A stretch of 64,000 bases of DNA from Epiperipatus broadwayi (Eukaryota > Onychophora > Udeonychophora > Euonychophora > Peripatidae): assembly GCA_028023455.1 (NCBI GenBank), contig JAQFVV010012418.1, forward strand, positions 4,643,244-4,707,243, read 5' to 3'. Under the pieces are notes generated by a model that saw only the letters and a program-made list of their open reading frames with translations, was not told where the DNA came from and did no database searches. A program made the translations under genes and the position numbers. Shown here piece by piece: positions 35,180 through 46,765 of the stretch (the stretch's first letter is position 1; the number at the start of each line of letters is the position of its first letter).

Positions 35180-35720
35180 AAGTGGTCTCAGAACTTGATC
35201 AATTTTTTTTATTGGTTGGTTTAGGAAATTTTCAAATGGCACTGATCTCTGGATGAAACCTTATCCCATTGAAACCTACAATATGACCTAGGAAGACTAC
35301 CCGATTGGAAACTAGGGTACTCTTCTTGAAATTGATCTTATTCCCTTCAGATGGCACTCTTCAAAAAACAGGTGTTGAAGGTGTTCAATTGTGGCAGATG
35401 CAATTTATTACAACATCCACACAAATAGTCACAATCTGCTTAACCTCAAGAGTCTTATCTAAGCACCTTATCAAAACAGCACCACTATTTATAAATCCAA
35501 AAGGCATCCTATTAAACTGATAGGTAAAACCCTTGCATCAGAAGGTAGTGTATTGCCAATCATCTGGGTGGAATTCAATCTGCCGATAGCTGGATGTTAG
35601 ATTGAAAGTGGAAACACCTTGTTTCCAAATCTCATGAATAATTCATGTAAGGGCGGTGGAATGTTTGTCAGGGACAGTAATTTCTTTAGTTTCTATTCAT
35701 GGAAAAATACAGATTGGGGC
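35180..35720 (-). pseudogene. Ty3/gypsy reverse transcriptase remnant
   Basis: On the minus strand, LTSSYRQIEFHPDDWQYT (motif A side), QFNRMPFGFINSG (motif B) and IVTICVDVVI (motif C) are read in order with frame changes. The YxDD box reads CVDV, so the second catalytic aspartate is lost. A phrase close to VVFLGHIVGFNGI follows. It shares wording with relic A at 3594-3900, where the motif C part is missing. Confidence 0.88.
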
Positions 35721-36612
35721 TTCTAAGGGGCTTCCCTTAAATATTTTCAGCCTCACAAATTGTAATTGCACTGACTTGGGCTGAGTGGCTCACATCCTAT
35801 TCACCTCCAGGGCATGAGTGCATTGTCATGACCTGGTTTTCAGGGTTGGCCTGATATACATTCAGGAGTAATCTTTCTAAATTTAAAGTCAAAAGGGTAT
35901 TTTTCTCCTTCAAGCATCCAAGCAAGGCTCACTCAATCTTTGTGGTCCTTGAGGATAACCTCCAAGTGATTTTACCTATCATCCTATTTCTCTTATCCTT
36001 TTGAGTTGTTGAACCAATCCATGTTTGCCGAATTTCCATAGTTGGTGTCCTTTGACACAGTTGTGACTTGATCATTAGCATTCTCTGATTGAGTTTCACC
36101 CAAACTTATTAATCCGCGTGTGTTGTGGTTATGCTATCCAGTAGTTTCTCAATAATAGTCCTGTCTAGGATGGTTTGTTACTATCAAGATTATCTTGTCC
36201 TCAAGTCACTTGAAGTGATGGTCAAGGGCACCTAATGTCCTATCTCAAGATTCTATTTCGAGGCTCTGTTTGGTAGAGTTGGTTCATTCTGGTGTGCATT
36301 TTGTAACTCCTTTGGACTTTGTCCTGCAACTTTTGGTCTGCATGTATTTCATCTTTGAAGATCTCTTAGGAGTTTTATGCATTTCATTGCACTTAACATT
36401 TAATGGTCCCATGGTGCTATCCTTAAATTCTTCAAACCACTGCTGACATTTCAAATCCTTCACATCAATTTCATCCTTTAAGTTGTCAAGTGTTTTATTT
36501 TGGAGTTGTCTCTCTGAATGCTAGCCAAGTTGAGGGACAATTGTTCTACATCTGACAGCCTAATTTCAATATCTCCTAGATCTATTTTCAGATCTGACCT
36601 GACACTATCCAC

Positions 36613-37089
36613 TTACACTTTCAACTTTTCTTCCATGTTGGTCATCCTGTTACTGAATTCTTCTTTCATCTCCATTTTCACATTACTCATGTTACTAGTC
36701 ATTTTTGCTTCCATACTGTTCATATTTCCCTTCATGCTACTGATGTTACTACTCACCTCATTTAATCTTGCTTCCATGTTATTCACATTGTCTCTTAGAG
36801 TGTTTATGCTACTGTCCAATTTTTGATTCATTCTTGCTTCCATGCTGTTCATATTGCTGTTTAGGCCCATGAGCATTTGGAGTATTTGTTCCATCATTGT
36901 CATCTCTCCAATATCATGGGTTATTCTATAGCCTGTGCTTGTGGGGGATGATATTTTGGTTATAGAACTCCCCAGGTATTTAGATCTGGACTTTTCCCCA
37001 ACACTATTGGAATCACTATTCATTTCACCATCACGAATAACTCGTAACTCCTCAACATGTTCTATAGTTGTTTGCCAATAATTTCCCAC
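36613..37089 (-). pseudogene. gag-like coiled-coil ORF of gypsy relic B
   Basis: The longest intact piece of the element: 158 codons from ATG at 37089. The first 65 residues are mixed; the rest is a long coiled coil built from repeats of the type NMEARLNEVSSN and NSMEAKM. No zinc knuckle was seen. It lies just upstream of pol remains on the same strand, so it is read as the N-terminal part of gag. The plus-strand frame 36518-36826 is its antisense shadow. Confidence 0.65.
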
Positions 37090-38286
37090 TCCTTATCAAA
37101 ATTTTCCTCAATAGTTAAGTATAATATTGTTTACCTTTTTTATATACATAAATAGAAATGTCATAGGGCTTTGTGTTATCTCTTTACCATTTAGCACATA
37201 TGATTAACTTCTCACTGCATTTTTATGTTGCTGTGTGTTATTTTTAAAGCCTAACCTTTAGTCTGTCTGTTTACACACCTAACTCGCCTATTTTAAATTA
37301 TTTTTATTAATTATTTATTCATGGTCACAGTTTATCATCTTACTCCCATCCATCAATTCATATACCTAAGCAAATTCATAAAGGTGAATAAGTTCCAAAA
37401 AAAAATTTTTTTTAACTGCTTCTGTTTATTAAGTGGTTGTCCCGAGCAGCTTATTTGATTGGACAAAATGTTTTCTTTTTTTAATGACATATAGTATAAG
37501 TATGACTTCAACAGAAATATGGGCATTTGATACATCTGGAATGTAGCTTTCTAATGATGTCTTTTAAATAAAATCCAATGAAATTTGAATTTTTTATTAA
37601 TTTTTTTAGTAACAGACGCATTTAAATTTTGTTTTTTTTTGCTCAATTTTCTAATTTCCATCAGAAAACTTTTATCAGCCTCATGAGTTAGACAAAACAG
37701 ATTAAAAATACGCCGATCATTCACAAACAAGGCCTTCCATGGAGTCTAAACATAATTGCAAAATATTGGGCTCGTAAATATACAATTTTAATTTTTTGAA
37801 TATTTTAATTTTTTTTTAATTATTTGAAAAATGATTTTTTATTAATTTGTGTTTGTATTAGTGTGTGTGTATATACATTCTATAATATTTATATATAAAT
37901 TCTATATTTATTTATGCTCATATGAATTCGTATGGACAGTAATTTTGTGTGTTCTAATCCATTTATCTTATAAAAATGAACTTATTTTATAAAAATAATG
38001 ATTCTCAAAAGGTTTAATAATTTATTATGTTTATATGGTATATTTGTGTTTACTCTTGCGTGTTGTATAACAAGTAATGATTTAGTAAACTAATAATCAA
38101 ATGTACAGAAAGATTGCATATGCAGGCAAAGAATCAGATTCTGATTCTTGCCTATGCCTTGATACTCATGCTGTGGAGTCACTAGTTTTGCCATATCTTT
38201 CATCACCATCAAGTCTATAGCTAACAAATGGACTATATGCAAATAAATTATATCTATGTGATACAATAAATATAACAAGATAGAAT

Positions 38287-38370
38287 CACTGGTGCGTATA
38301 AAGAATATAAACATTACTGGTGTGCATAAAGAATATAAACATCACTGATATACACAAAAAATATAAAATG
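38287..38370. repeat. 28-bp minisatellite, three units
   Basis: Units 38287-38314, 38315-38342 and 38343-38370 each start with (C/T)ACTG and hold a TATAAAGAATATAAACAT-like core. The third unit is the most diverged. Confidence 0.85.
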
Positions 38371-38520
38371 AGATGAAACTAATTTTATCAGTGATACAGA
38401 CTGTAGCCTACAATTTCTAGTTTTAGATAGACAAGAAGTCAATTGCTATGATGACAAATGCATATCTTCTGGAAATGATTTGCTTAGTATCTTTTATTAG
38501 GATGAATCTTTTTCTTATAG

Positions 38521-38617
38521 ATGCCTTTGAGTTTTGGTAACTTGTGGGATACAAGATAAAAATGAAGAATTCTTATGCGAATACTTTTGGAGATTCTGAA
38601 GTTATGGATTATCTCAG
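38521..38617 (+). other. Possible non-coding or 5'UTR exon
   Basis: Flanked by TTTTTCTTATAG (acceptor, ending 38520) and a CAG/GTAAGA donor (GT at 38618). All three frames contain a stop, so it is not an internal coding exon. An ATG at 38562 opens 18 codons into the donor, which would suit a first coding exon. Splice-site likeness alone is weak evidence. Confidence 0.2.
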
Positions 38618-39947
38618 GTAAGACATATATGGTTTGGAAGATAATTTTGTGTGGAATATAAAGAAATTATCACTGAAGATGTAATTTAAACTTAGTTAAT
38701 GAATTAGAAATTATGAACAAACAATAAGTAATAATTATGTCGGATGTTGAAATTTCTTTTTCCCCTTATTTTTTAAATGGTAATCACTATTTGTCTTAGC
38801 CTTATTGCTTTCTAGTTTCTATCAATGAAAGTTCTTTGCTCTAACATTATTAAAACTGAAGTAATTGTGAAAATTGTGTCACAAGTCAGTTTTTAAAAAA
38901 ATTCAATATGGCATCTCTAGATTCAAGCAGTTAATACACCAGTGCAATGGCTGGACCTCTTTACAAACTTATATTTTGGCACCTAAAGTCTGGGCACCAA
39001 AATATGACAGAATCTACGGTTGTCCACCATATAGTTGGCTGCATCAAAATATTTGATGGTCCGGGTGTTCCACCAGAAGAGGGGGAACACATCTGACTAC
39101 AGTCAGTTCTAGGGTATTCAGGTAGCATGCAAAGCATGATGTGATAGAATAACTAACCAATGATCACATCTATTTCCAATGGGCTAGCTCTTGTTCTACA
39201 CACTAAATTCAGACAAATTTAGGCTAGTTCACCCATACTTCACCCTGCTTATGGATTCAACACATGCCTCAGAATTAGAATCCAGGGAGAATATTGCAAT
39301 CAATTCTCTTCAGCAATTAATTTATCTTAGATAGAAATGTCAGTATGTATATATGGGTTTTAAATCAAGTAGAAGACTCACTGTATTGCAATGTACAAAA
39401 AAATGTGTGAATATGTATGGTGATCGATTGATGAATGGAAAAGAAATGACTTAGATAAACTAGAGACCATTTAGTGAGAATTAAACTAACAATGTTTATT
39501 TACAAACGAGATAAAAAAATAAAAATTGAAAAACTCTTTGACACACACAAAAAAAAATTATATACGTGTGTGTGTGTCAAGTATGCATCTCTATCATATA
39601 AATGATTAAATATATTTATTACACCAACCCTTCCCCTGATAGGCATACATGAATAGATACATTTTATATACAAAATAAGTAAAAATTAGGAAGAAACGAC
39701 AAAGAAAAAATACATTAACCTAATGTTACATTGATTGTGAAGTTAACTAGCTATTTAATAAACTAAGTAAAGACATAATAAGTAGCTTCTTGGTTTAATT
39801 CCAGCCATAGTGATTTTCTATCTTTGGAAGACCCCCCCCCCTTACTATGTACAAGTTAAACAGAAAAGACCATTCATGCAAAAACGTTAGCCATTTACAC
39901 TGAATAAACAAGTATAACCAATGGTTAGTCAACAAAAAAGGATAAAT

Positions 39948-40039
39948 AACATAATTCTATCCTATAGGTCGACAATAATAAATAAAATCTTACAACATAA
40001 TTCTATCCTATAGGTCGACAATAATAAATAAAATCTTAC
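39948..40039. repeat. Exact 46-bp tandem duplication
   Basis: 39948-39993 and 39994-40039 are identical. The unit contains CCTATAGGTCGAC. The lack of any difference in such decayed surroundings suggests a recent event or an assembly effect. Confidence 0.95.
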
Positions 40040-41224
40040 CTCTATCCCATATTGTGATAAGATTCTGATAGTAATCAAACTCCATATCATGTCACTATGA
40101 AGGAAGGGTTACCTAAACTTTATTTTAAAAAAAATTTAAACTAACAACCTACTTCCCCACATTTTCTTGAGTTTAGCTACAATGGACTTCCGTATTACCG
40201 AAATCTCAATTTCCAAATATGGAGGTGAACAAAACAAAAAAATACATAATTCTACCAATGTACACATAAATAAAAAACAAATATCACACAACAAACTAAT
40301 GCTTCTTCATGATGACTGACATAAAGCTGTGAATTAGGCAACTAAAGTCTCTGATATGTCCGTCATTGTTCCGGGCAGGCTGCAATGATAGGTCACACAT
40401 TCCTCGTGAAGACTCCTCAGCTACATATCTTCTGTTGTTATTCTTCTTTCTATATCCACCTGTGCATTTTAGACATGGCATTTGACATTTTGGAAGGCAT
40501 TACACACTTGAGCACTAACCCAAAACACTTCCTTATGTAGGGGCTGACAATGCTTGGTCTTACAACACTATTGAATTAGCCGGCATAGTTTTTCAGCACA
40601 TAAACAATTAAAATTTTCTTAATTCGATTATTAAATGATTTTTATACAAACAGAATTATTTCATTGTTAATATATATAAATACTTTGGTGATGTAATCTG
40701 TCCTTTTATTTGCATTTGAAGAATAGCACAGTCTTTTTTATTTCAACTGTCTATTTAAATCAACTCTATTATTTTATCCAAATGCTTGAATTTATTAAGA
40801 CTGTTTTTGTTTAAATATCAACCACAGTTCATTGCAATTTATTTTATAACAATTCAGCAAATATTTTAAAGTGTTCAAATAAGCCATCCATTTTCCTTAA
40901 GATTTGATTTTCCAATATTGTATTATACCGCTTATGCCTTATTTGAAAATAGTAGAAAAACGATGGAAATGAATGAAGTTCCTTTTATACTGCCCTCAGT
41001 TTCCATTGTCTAGCATGCTTGCATTTTATTTCCTTTTCATCATTATATATATATGCCTATTGTTACATGTATTATCTTGATAATAAGCAAAACAAAATCA
41101 CATAGTAGAATTATGTTTTTCATCTTCCTAGTGACTGGTTTGACATTAGATCGTTACCATGCTTAGTCCAAGTCTTTTAAAATGATGTAGAATACACTGA
41201 TATTAAATTTGTTTACATACATAT

Positions 41225-43959
41225 TGTAACGGGATGGGGGTATATCAAAATGAATGGAAAAATGATTGGAACGGGGTGATATTGAGGTGAACATGAGGTG
41301 ACGGTAAAACATCATCAACCCCAAGAAATCAATAATTCGCAAAATTATTGAAAGTAATAAAATATTTAAGAGGACCATGAAATTAGAGATCTCTGAGAAC
41401 ATTGCGAGATCATCCAGCTTCTAAAAAGAGCAACTAAAAACATAATTATAAATTCAACCAGCATTATAAAGTAAAAGTAAGTATAATTCAAATACCATTC
41501 ATCATCATTAATGATGTGAATAAACAAATTAGTACAATAAATCAACAGTCCATCTTGTGGCTGGATTTGAGCCATTAAAAATATAAATCAACAGTCAACC
41601 TTGTGACTGGATTAGAAATGGGTCTTCTGTAGACCAGGCTAACTTCTGAGCCTTTGCCAGCTTGGGCAATTATTTAAACATAACTTGGATGCACCAGCTT
41701 AGTGCCCATCCATTAAAGTACACAATAATCAGAAAATCTAAACAATAATGCTGGGACATTTAAAACATGCTGATCATCATCAATACTCAGGCCACTTGTA
41801 CTGGCCAACTATAAACTTAAATTTTTAATAAAGACTAAAGTAAAATAAAAAATAATAGTGCATGGGCTTTAAAGAGTATCCTCTTTTGCGCCAACCAGGA
41901 TGATGATTGATCATCTCTGGATGCCCAAAGCACCAAACACATCCCCATTTATCCGTGTCCGAATCTAGCTCAGGAACACAAGCTCTATTACTGTATGTGA
42001 ACAAGGGATGATGGAAAACATTTTTAACAATTAAATAAGTTTATTAATAACAATAAAAAGTAAATGATTAAGGTCTTATAAGGGTTCTGATTTTGAAAAG
42101 TATTCATTGAGTTACATGATTAATAAATTAAGTTTATTCAAACCCATTCAGCACACAGGCATGTGGCTTGATACAAAATAAACATCTTTGAATTAACATT
42201 TAATTTAGAAAAATGATCAAAATTTTACACATAAATGTCTATCTGACACGCATTGTTATTTACAATACAATTGACATATATACGCACATATATGTGTGTG
42301 AATTTTCTGATTTTGATTATAATACAGAATTTCAAATGATCACATTGAGATTTAAATAATTACTATTCAACATTTAAATTGTTACATTAATTTACAAAAC
42401 GTATAATAAAATATATTCAAATTATTACTATGGTTTACATATATATATGCGCACAGACGCGCGAAAAATAAAAATAAATTGACATTTAATAAAAAAAATA
42501 TATTAAAATTTTACATATATGAGTGTGCGTATATATATATTCGCACACTGACTTTTATCTATTTCAACTTTTTACAATAGTATTATAATTTTCTAATACA
42601 TAAATTTCCTACCTATACATGTGTATAAACAAAATATAGATACAATTTAAAATTAGTTTCAATTTATAAGTTCTCAAAAGTATAGTCAATTTTTTTGACA
42701 GGTATTTGTTGATTAATTATCAACGTTTATTTGTTGATTAATTATCAACGTTTTTGGACTAAATTACAAGATTTGCTTTTTCGATTTTAATTCAAACAAA
42801 ATTATGCTTGCATTTAAATTATATATTCTTTTTTTTTAATGAATATGAAAATTATTTCTTAGCAAAATATATATAGCAAATCGTCTCTCTTTTAAACATT
42901 TGACTGGAGCAAATTTTACTTTAAGTTACGAAGTCAAAATGTCTTTTATAAGAATATTTAAAAAAATACAACTCACTGTAATATGCATGTGATGTGTTTA
43001 TCTGTGGTTTCCTGCTTGCACAGATGAACAGCAGCAGCAGTACACCAATTTCTTCAAGCTTTCTCTTGGTAAGCTCGGTTTTTGGTCCATCAGTAAATGT
43101 AATACAGGTTTGTTGTCATCTTCAGGTAAAATTATCCAAGTAATTAGTTGGTAAACCATGAGCTTACTTTTGTAGTCCAAGCATTTGTCAAGCTGTCTTC
43201 TAGAACATATTTAAGCAGCTAGTTGATGCATTTGAAGTGACCCTGACTTCATGAATCAAAACTGCAGTAAACTATAAGGGAGCTACTGGACTGTCCTTAG
43301 ATCTTCATAGGAGCTTTATATAACTCTGCTAGCTATTTTGTCCCTTTTTTTCAGGCTATTGATTCAGAAGTGACCTAGCTTCAAAACCAAAACTCCTGTG
43401 AAGGAAAATAGTAGCAGCTCCTGCCTTCAGCATCATTAGTTCATAATAGCTTTTCTGCAAACTCTCTGCTTCAGCCAACAACATACTCCTCTCTTCAAAA
43501 TCATTATCCAAACTGTTCTCTTCAAAAATCATTACCCAGACTGCTGATATTTTTTATCAGCTCTTTTTATGAAATCATCTAAGGTGATAAGATCTTGATT
43601 AAAAACAGAGCTTTTATTTTTAGTTCTCTAATCCCTTTGAAAACATATATGTTTTAATTAATTAAAAAAATTTCAAAAGTACAATAGGTGTTTTTAAATT
43701 TCAAAATCAGAGTAATAATTAATAATAATGCAATATTTATATTTATTCAGACCTTTTTAAAATATTAATTTCATAATGAAATTTTACTTTAAACCCAGAG
43801 TTATTTAACCCTTTAATTATTATTATTTTATTTTAGGAAATATAAAAAAAATCTACAAAAATTTATTCTGTGTTTATTTCTACTTTTCCTTTATTTTACA
43901 CGTATATATTTATGCACACACACTATATTAGTGTATGCTATGTAAGCCAACTGGTTACA
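41225..43959 (-). repeat. LTR-like repeat, right copy (minus orientation)
   Basis: On the minus strand it starts TGTAACCAGTTGG at 43959 and ends CCCGTTACA at 41225. The flanks ATAT (41221-41224 and 43960-43963) could be a 4-bp target duplication, but the sequence is low complexity. It aligns in opposite orientation with 27982-32022, and its first 250 bases with 996-1240. An early AATAAACACAGA block suits a polyadenylation signal in an LTR. No coding frame is found. No primer-binding site follows, so it is read as a solo LTR-like element. Confidence 0.65.
42703..42752. repeat. Exact 25-bp tandem duplication
   Basis: 42703-42727 and 42728-42752 are identical. Each unit holds GTTGATTAATTATCAAC, an imperfect palindrome. 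It lies inside the right LTR-like repeat and not in the left copy. Confidence 0.9.
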
Positions 43960-43963
43960 ATAT

Positions 43964-44749
43964 ATATCAGTATGATGATTATTATTATTTTTTAATTGGG
44001 GTTTTCATCTTTCTAGCAAATATGCAAAATTGATTTATTTTGATACTTCCTCAATATAGTTAAATATACTTTGTTGTGTTCATATATATCTAGATGTGGG
44101 TTTAGTTACTTCATGAATGAAAATATATTCTCAATCATTTATTAATTAAAGTTACAAAAAAGAAATGAATTGGATCTGGTGATGAGAGCGACAAAGGTTA
44201 GGTTGTAAATTACCCTTATAATTTACATATATATTCCATTTTTAGTGTATTTATCCTAATCACAAATAAATTGATTTATTTCGAGCATTCAACAATTACT
44301 TAATTTCTACTAACCTATTTAATTCTCTTATATCAAATCTATTTTTTTTTATTTGTAGTTTCATCATTTATTGAATATATATATACCTTTTGTTTGGAAT
44401 CATATATTATAGAAATATATGCCATGACTCACATTATAAAAAGATGATCTAACTTTATCTGTTTCTCTTCTTAGCTTCTTTTTATCACTTTTTTTTCCTT
44501 ATATCTTTTTTCATATCTTGTTAATTATTTTGCAATAATCCAAAATTTTCATCTTTTCCTCTTTTTTTGCTCTGTTGTCTCTTTTACAACCAATGGCTAC
44601 TTCTTTACATCATAATGTTTTTTAATTTGCTTTATTAAAATTTTAGCATAAAAATAAATTTTATTTACTTACACTTGAAAATAAAAATGAGACAATTTAC
44701 TCTACATAAATGATCTTCATGTAATAAAGATATATGTGAGAGATGATGA
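43964..44749. other. Unassigned AT-rich stretch
   Basis: Between the LTR-like repeat and the Penelope-like element; no gene seen. The 5' limit of the Penelope-like element is not defined, so some of this may belong to it. Confidence 0.4.
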
Positions 44750-44754
44750 TCTGG

Positions 44755-44796
44755 CCCAACTGATGAGTGCTGGTTCAGCATGAAATGCATCTTGGG
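44755..44796 (+). ncRNA. Hammerhead ribozyme of the Penelope-like element
   Basis: Stem I is CCCAA (44755-44759) with TTGGG (44792-44796), perfect. The core is CTGATGA (44760-44766) and GAAA (44782-44785), full consensus. Stem II is GTGCTG (44767-44772) with CAGCAT (44776-44781), six pairs with one G-U, loop GTT. Helix III is AT-GC-AT (44785-44790), self-complementary and only two pairs within one molecule. The cut is predicted after C44791 (triplet ATC). It lies 387 bases before the RT frame, as part of the 5' terminal region. All catalytic bases are present, so it could be active, probably best as a dimer. Confidence 0.88.
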
Positions 44797-44942
44797 GGTT
44801 ATTTGTCTTTTATTGTATCTTTATTTATATAAAATTATGTATGAAATAAAAAAGAATGGAAAAATATGGAAATTGTCTATCTATAAAAAACAATAATAAT
44901 ATCAACATAGTAATCATAATTAACAAAATAAGCACAATATAT

Positions 44943-44988
44943 ATATATGTAAATTTATAAATAATATTAGAAAATACAGTACTTAAAG
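44943..44988 (+). repeat. 5' arm of the inverted pseudo-LTR of the Penelope-like element
   Basis: The sequence from ATATATGTAAATTTATAAAT to CAGTACTTAAAG is the near-exact reverse complement of 46714-46761, with a few substitutions and small indels. Weaker pairing may extend about 20 bases inward. Confidence 0.85.
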
Positions 44989-45182
44989 TCTAATTACAAA
45001 AATAAAGTTATTATTCAAATAAATATTCTTAATTTTATAAAGGTTAATAAGATAAATATAGAAAGTTTACGTGTTCAATTTGCCAATAACATTTTTAAAA
45101 AAGCCAAAAATAATGTAATTGTATTTATTATAGAATTTATCCCTAGACTGCAATATGTCCTAAAATATTTTCAAATATAAAA

Positions 45183-46605
45183 TTGCATAAAGAAAAAGAA
45201 TCATTACACTTAATGATTGATTTTGGGGGTGCATTTTATTATGAAACATGTAAATTAATTGAGAAAATGTTACAGGAAATTCTTGTTTTTGGTATGTATA
45301 CAATACGTTCATCATTTGATTTTGTTGGTAAAATTAATAATGTTGTTATTGATACTTGTGATGTAATTTGTATCTTTGATGTCAGTGAAATGTATGGATC
45401 AAGTGATAGAATGACTTCTATTGAAGTAATTAATAATGCATTAAAGTTAAAAAATGTTAATGTTAAAATAATAAAATTTATTGTTGAAATATTAAACTTT
45501 ATTGATAAAAATATTTATGCATTTTTTAAGCATGAATTTTATAAAATGAGTAATGGCTGGCCAATGGATCTTCCTACAGTTACCCAAATATGTAATTTTG
45601 TTATATCTACATATGAAGAAAATATTTTGAAAAAGGAATATTATCAGAAAGCTATTACTTTATATAATCGATATGTTGACGATGTTTTTGTTTGTGGAAA
45701 GCCAAATGCTATTAATGATTTGTTTAATGAATTAAATAATATAAAGGGCTTAAAATGGATTAAAACAAATGAAAAATCAATGAGTGTTCAATTTTTAGAT
45801 CTCAAGATAACTAGAAACAAAGATAAACTGGATTACTATATGACTCTTAAACCAATAGCAAAAAGAGGATATATTCCATACGAATCAAAAGTACCAATGT
45901 TACATAAAATGGCAGTTTTAAAGTCCTTTTTATTTAGAAATTATAACCTTTGTAAATATGCATTGGATAAAACCAAAAATATTGAAATTTATTATAATGA
46001 ATTGTTAAACGTTGGATATAATTATAATTATGTTTATTATACTGTTAAAAATTTTAATTCTAAATATAAAAATAATATTAATAATGTTAATTCTTCTGAT
46101 AAAAATTTTTGGATATCAATACCATATATTTCGAATCAACAGGCAGGTTTCATTAAGAAAATTTATAAAGGTATATGTGATATTGCATTTTATACACCAC
46201 CTACATTAAATAAATTAATAAATAATTCAAAAAATAAAACTTTATTGACAAATAAAAATTGTATCATTTACAAATGGATGTGTAGGTGTAGCAATGGATA
46301 TATAGGTGAATCAAGGTGCACATTGGAAAAAAGAACAAAAGAACACTTGTTATTATTAAAAAGGGTTCAAAATACAAAACAATTATAAAAATAATGATAA
46401 TTTATCAGCTTCGGTCTTTTATGACCATAATAAATCATGTATATATGATTTTGATTTTAATTATGGTAACGTAAAAATATTGGAAACTGAAAGAAATAAT
46501 AATAAAAGAAAAATTAAGGAAGCGATGTTAATATATAAATACAAGCAAGATTTAATTAATAGGCAAGCAGCAAACATTAAGATCACGGAATTATGGGAAA
46601 GTTGA
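45183..46605 (+). CDS. Penelope-like reverse transcriptase with GIY-YIG endonuclease, one frameshift
   Basis: 401 open codons from ATG 45183 to a stop at 46388, continuing in the next frame to 46605. RT motif A is FDVSEMYGSSD (residues 65-75), motif B NGWPMDLPTVTQ (124-135), motif C NRYVDDVFV (162-170) with both aspartates, then SVQFLDLKI (201-209). The GIY-YIG nuclease begins CIIYKWMCRCSNGYIGES (360-377), with an Arg at 384 and His at 388; its distal part, with YGNVKILETE and KRKIKEAML, lies after the frameshift near 46380. The N-terminal RT region before 45183 is not in frame, so the protein is 5' truncated or broken. It would copy element RNA and nick the target. Motif A departs from the usual FDVxxLY. 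Confidence 0.9.
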
Positions 46606-46633
46606 CATCATAGAATTATGGGAAAGCTGACAT
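46584..46633 (+). repeat. 25-bp tandem duplication at the 3' end of the Penelope-like ORF
   Basis: 46584-46608 and 46609-46633 differ at three positions and share GAATTATGGGAAAG. The first unit includes the end of the frameshifted coding region (stop at 46603-46605). Confidence 0.85.
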
Positions 46634-46713
46634 TTTAAAAGTATTAGTTGACAAAAACTACAAGGATAGTTGAAAGCCCTTCTAAGTGACGGTTATAGAT
46701 ATATTTTTATAAA

Positions 46714-46761
46714 CTTTTAAGTACTGTATTTGCTAATATTTATTTATAAATTTACATATAT
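46714..46761 (-). repeat. 3' arm of the inverted pseudo-LTR of the Penelope-like element
   Basis: The reverse complement of 44943-44988, from CTTTTAAGTACTG to TTTACATATAT. It marks the 3' side of the element. No hammerhead was recognised on this side. Confidence 0.85.
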
Positions 46762-46765
46762 TATT

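Larger units (their letters stand above)
33440..37100 (-). mobile_element. Ty3/gypsy-type retrotransposon relic B
   Basis: Minus-strand remains in the order gag (37089-36613), a gap where protease should be, RT (about 35700-35200), RNase H (about 34960-34750) and integrase (about 34460-33560). Integrase after RNase H is the Ty3/gypsy order. Many stops and frameshifts. No direct-repeat LTR pair was seen: the LTR-like copies that flank it at 27982 and 41225 face each other. It is clearly the same family as relic A. Confidence 0.85.
37101..41224. other. Unassigned stretch between gypsy relic B and the right LTR-like repeat
   Basis: No supported gene. Less AT-rich patches at 38920-39300 and 40290-40520 have broken frames and no domain I recognise. 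It contains a 28-bp minisatellite (38287-38370), a possible non-coding exon (38521-38617) and a 46-bp tandem duplication (39948-40039). Confidence 0.4.
44750..46765 (+). mobile_element. Penelope-like element with ribozyme, RT and GIY-YIG
   Basis: A hammerhead (44755-44796), a 5' inverted-repeat arm (44943-44988), an RT plus GIY-YIG frame (45183-46605, one frameshift), a 25-bp tandem duplication (46584-46633) and the 3' arm (46714-46761). Hammerheads in the terminal regions and inverted or tandem pseudo-LTRs are known for this retroelement class. The frame is the longest in the window, far better kept than the other elements, which suggests a younger insertion. The outer ends are estimates. 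Confidence 0.85.

Noticed and set aside
36518-36826. A 102-codon hydrophobic plus-strand frame
   Set aside because: It is antisense to the gag coiled-coil frame on the minus strand; the repetitive character explains the open frame.
38287-38370. CRISPR-like repeats
   Set aside because: Three contiguous diverged 28-bp units with no spacers, in eukaryotic DNA: a minisatellite.
40290-40520. A less AT-rich patch with a Cys-containing minus-strand frame
   Set aside because: Stops in every frame over the patch, and no splice sites or domain I can support.
33440-43959. Reading the two LTR-like repeats as the LTRs of gypsy relic B
   Set aside because: They are in opposite orientation, no primer-binding site follows the terminus at 41225, and more than 4 kb lies between it and gag.
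44163-44205. Another hammerhead, from TGATGAGAGCGAC
   Set aside because: No GAAA box in place and no stem I pairing.
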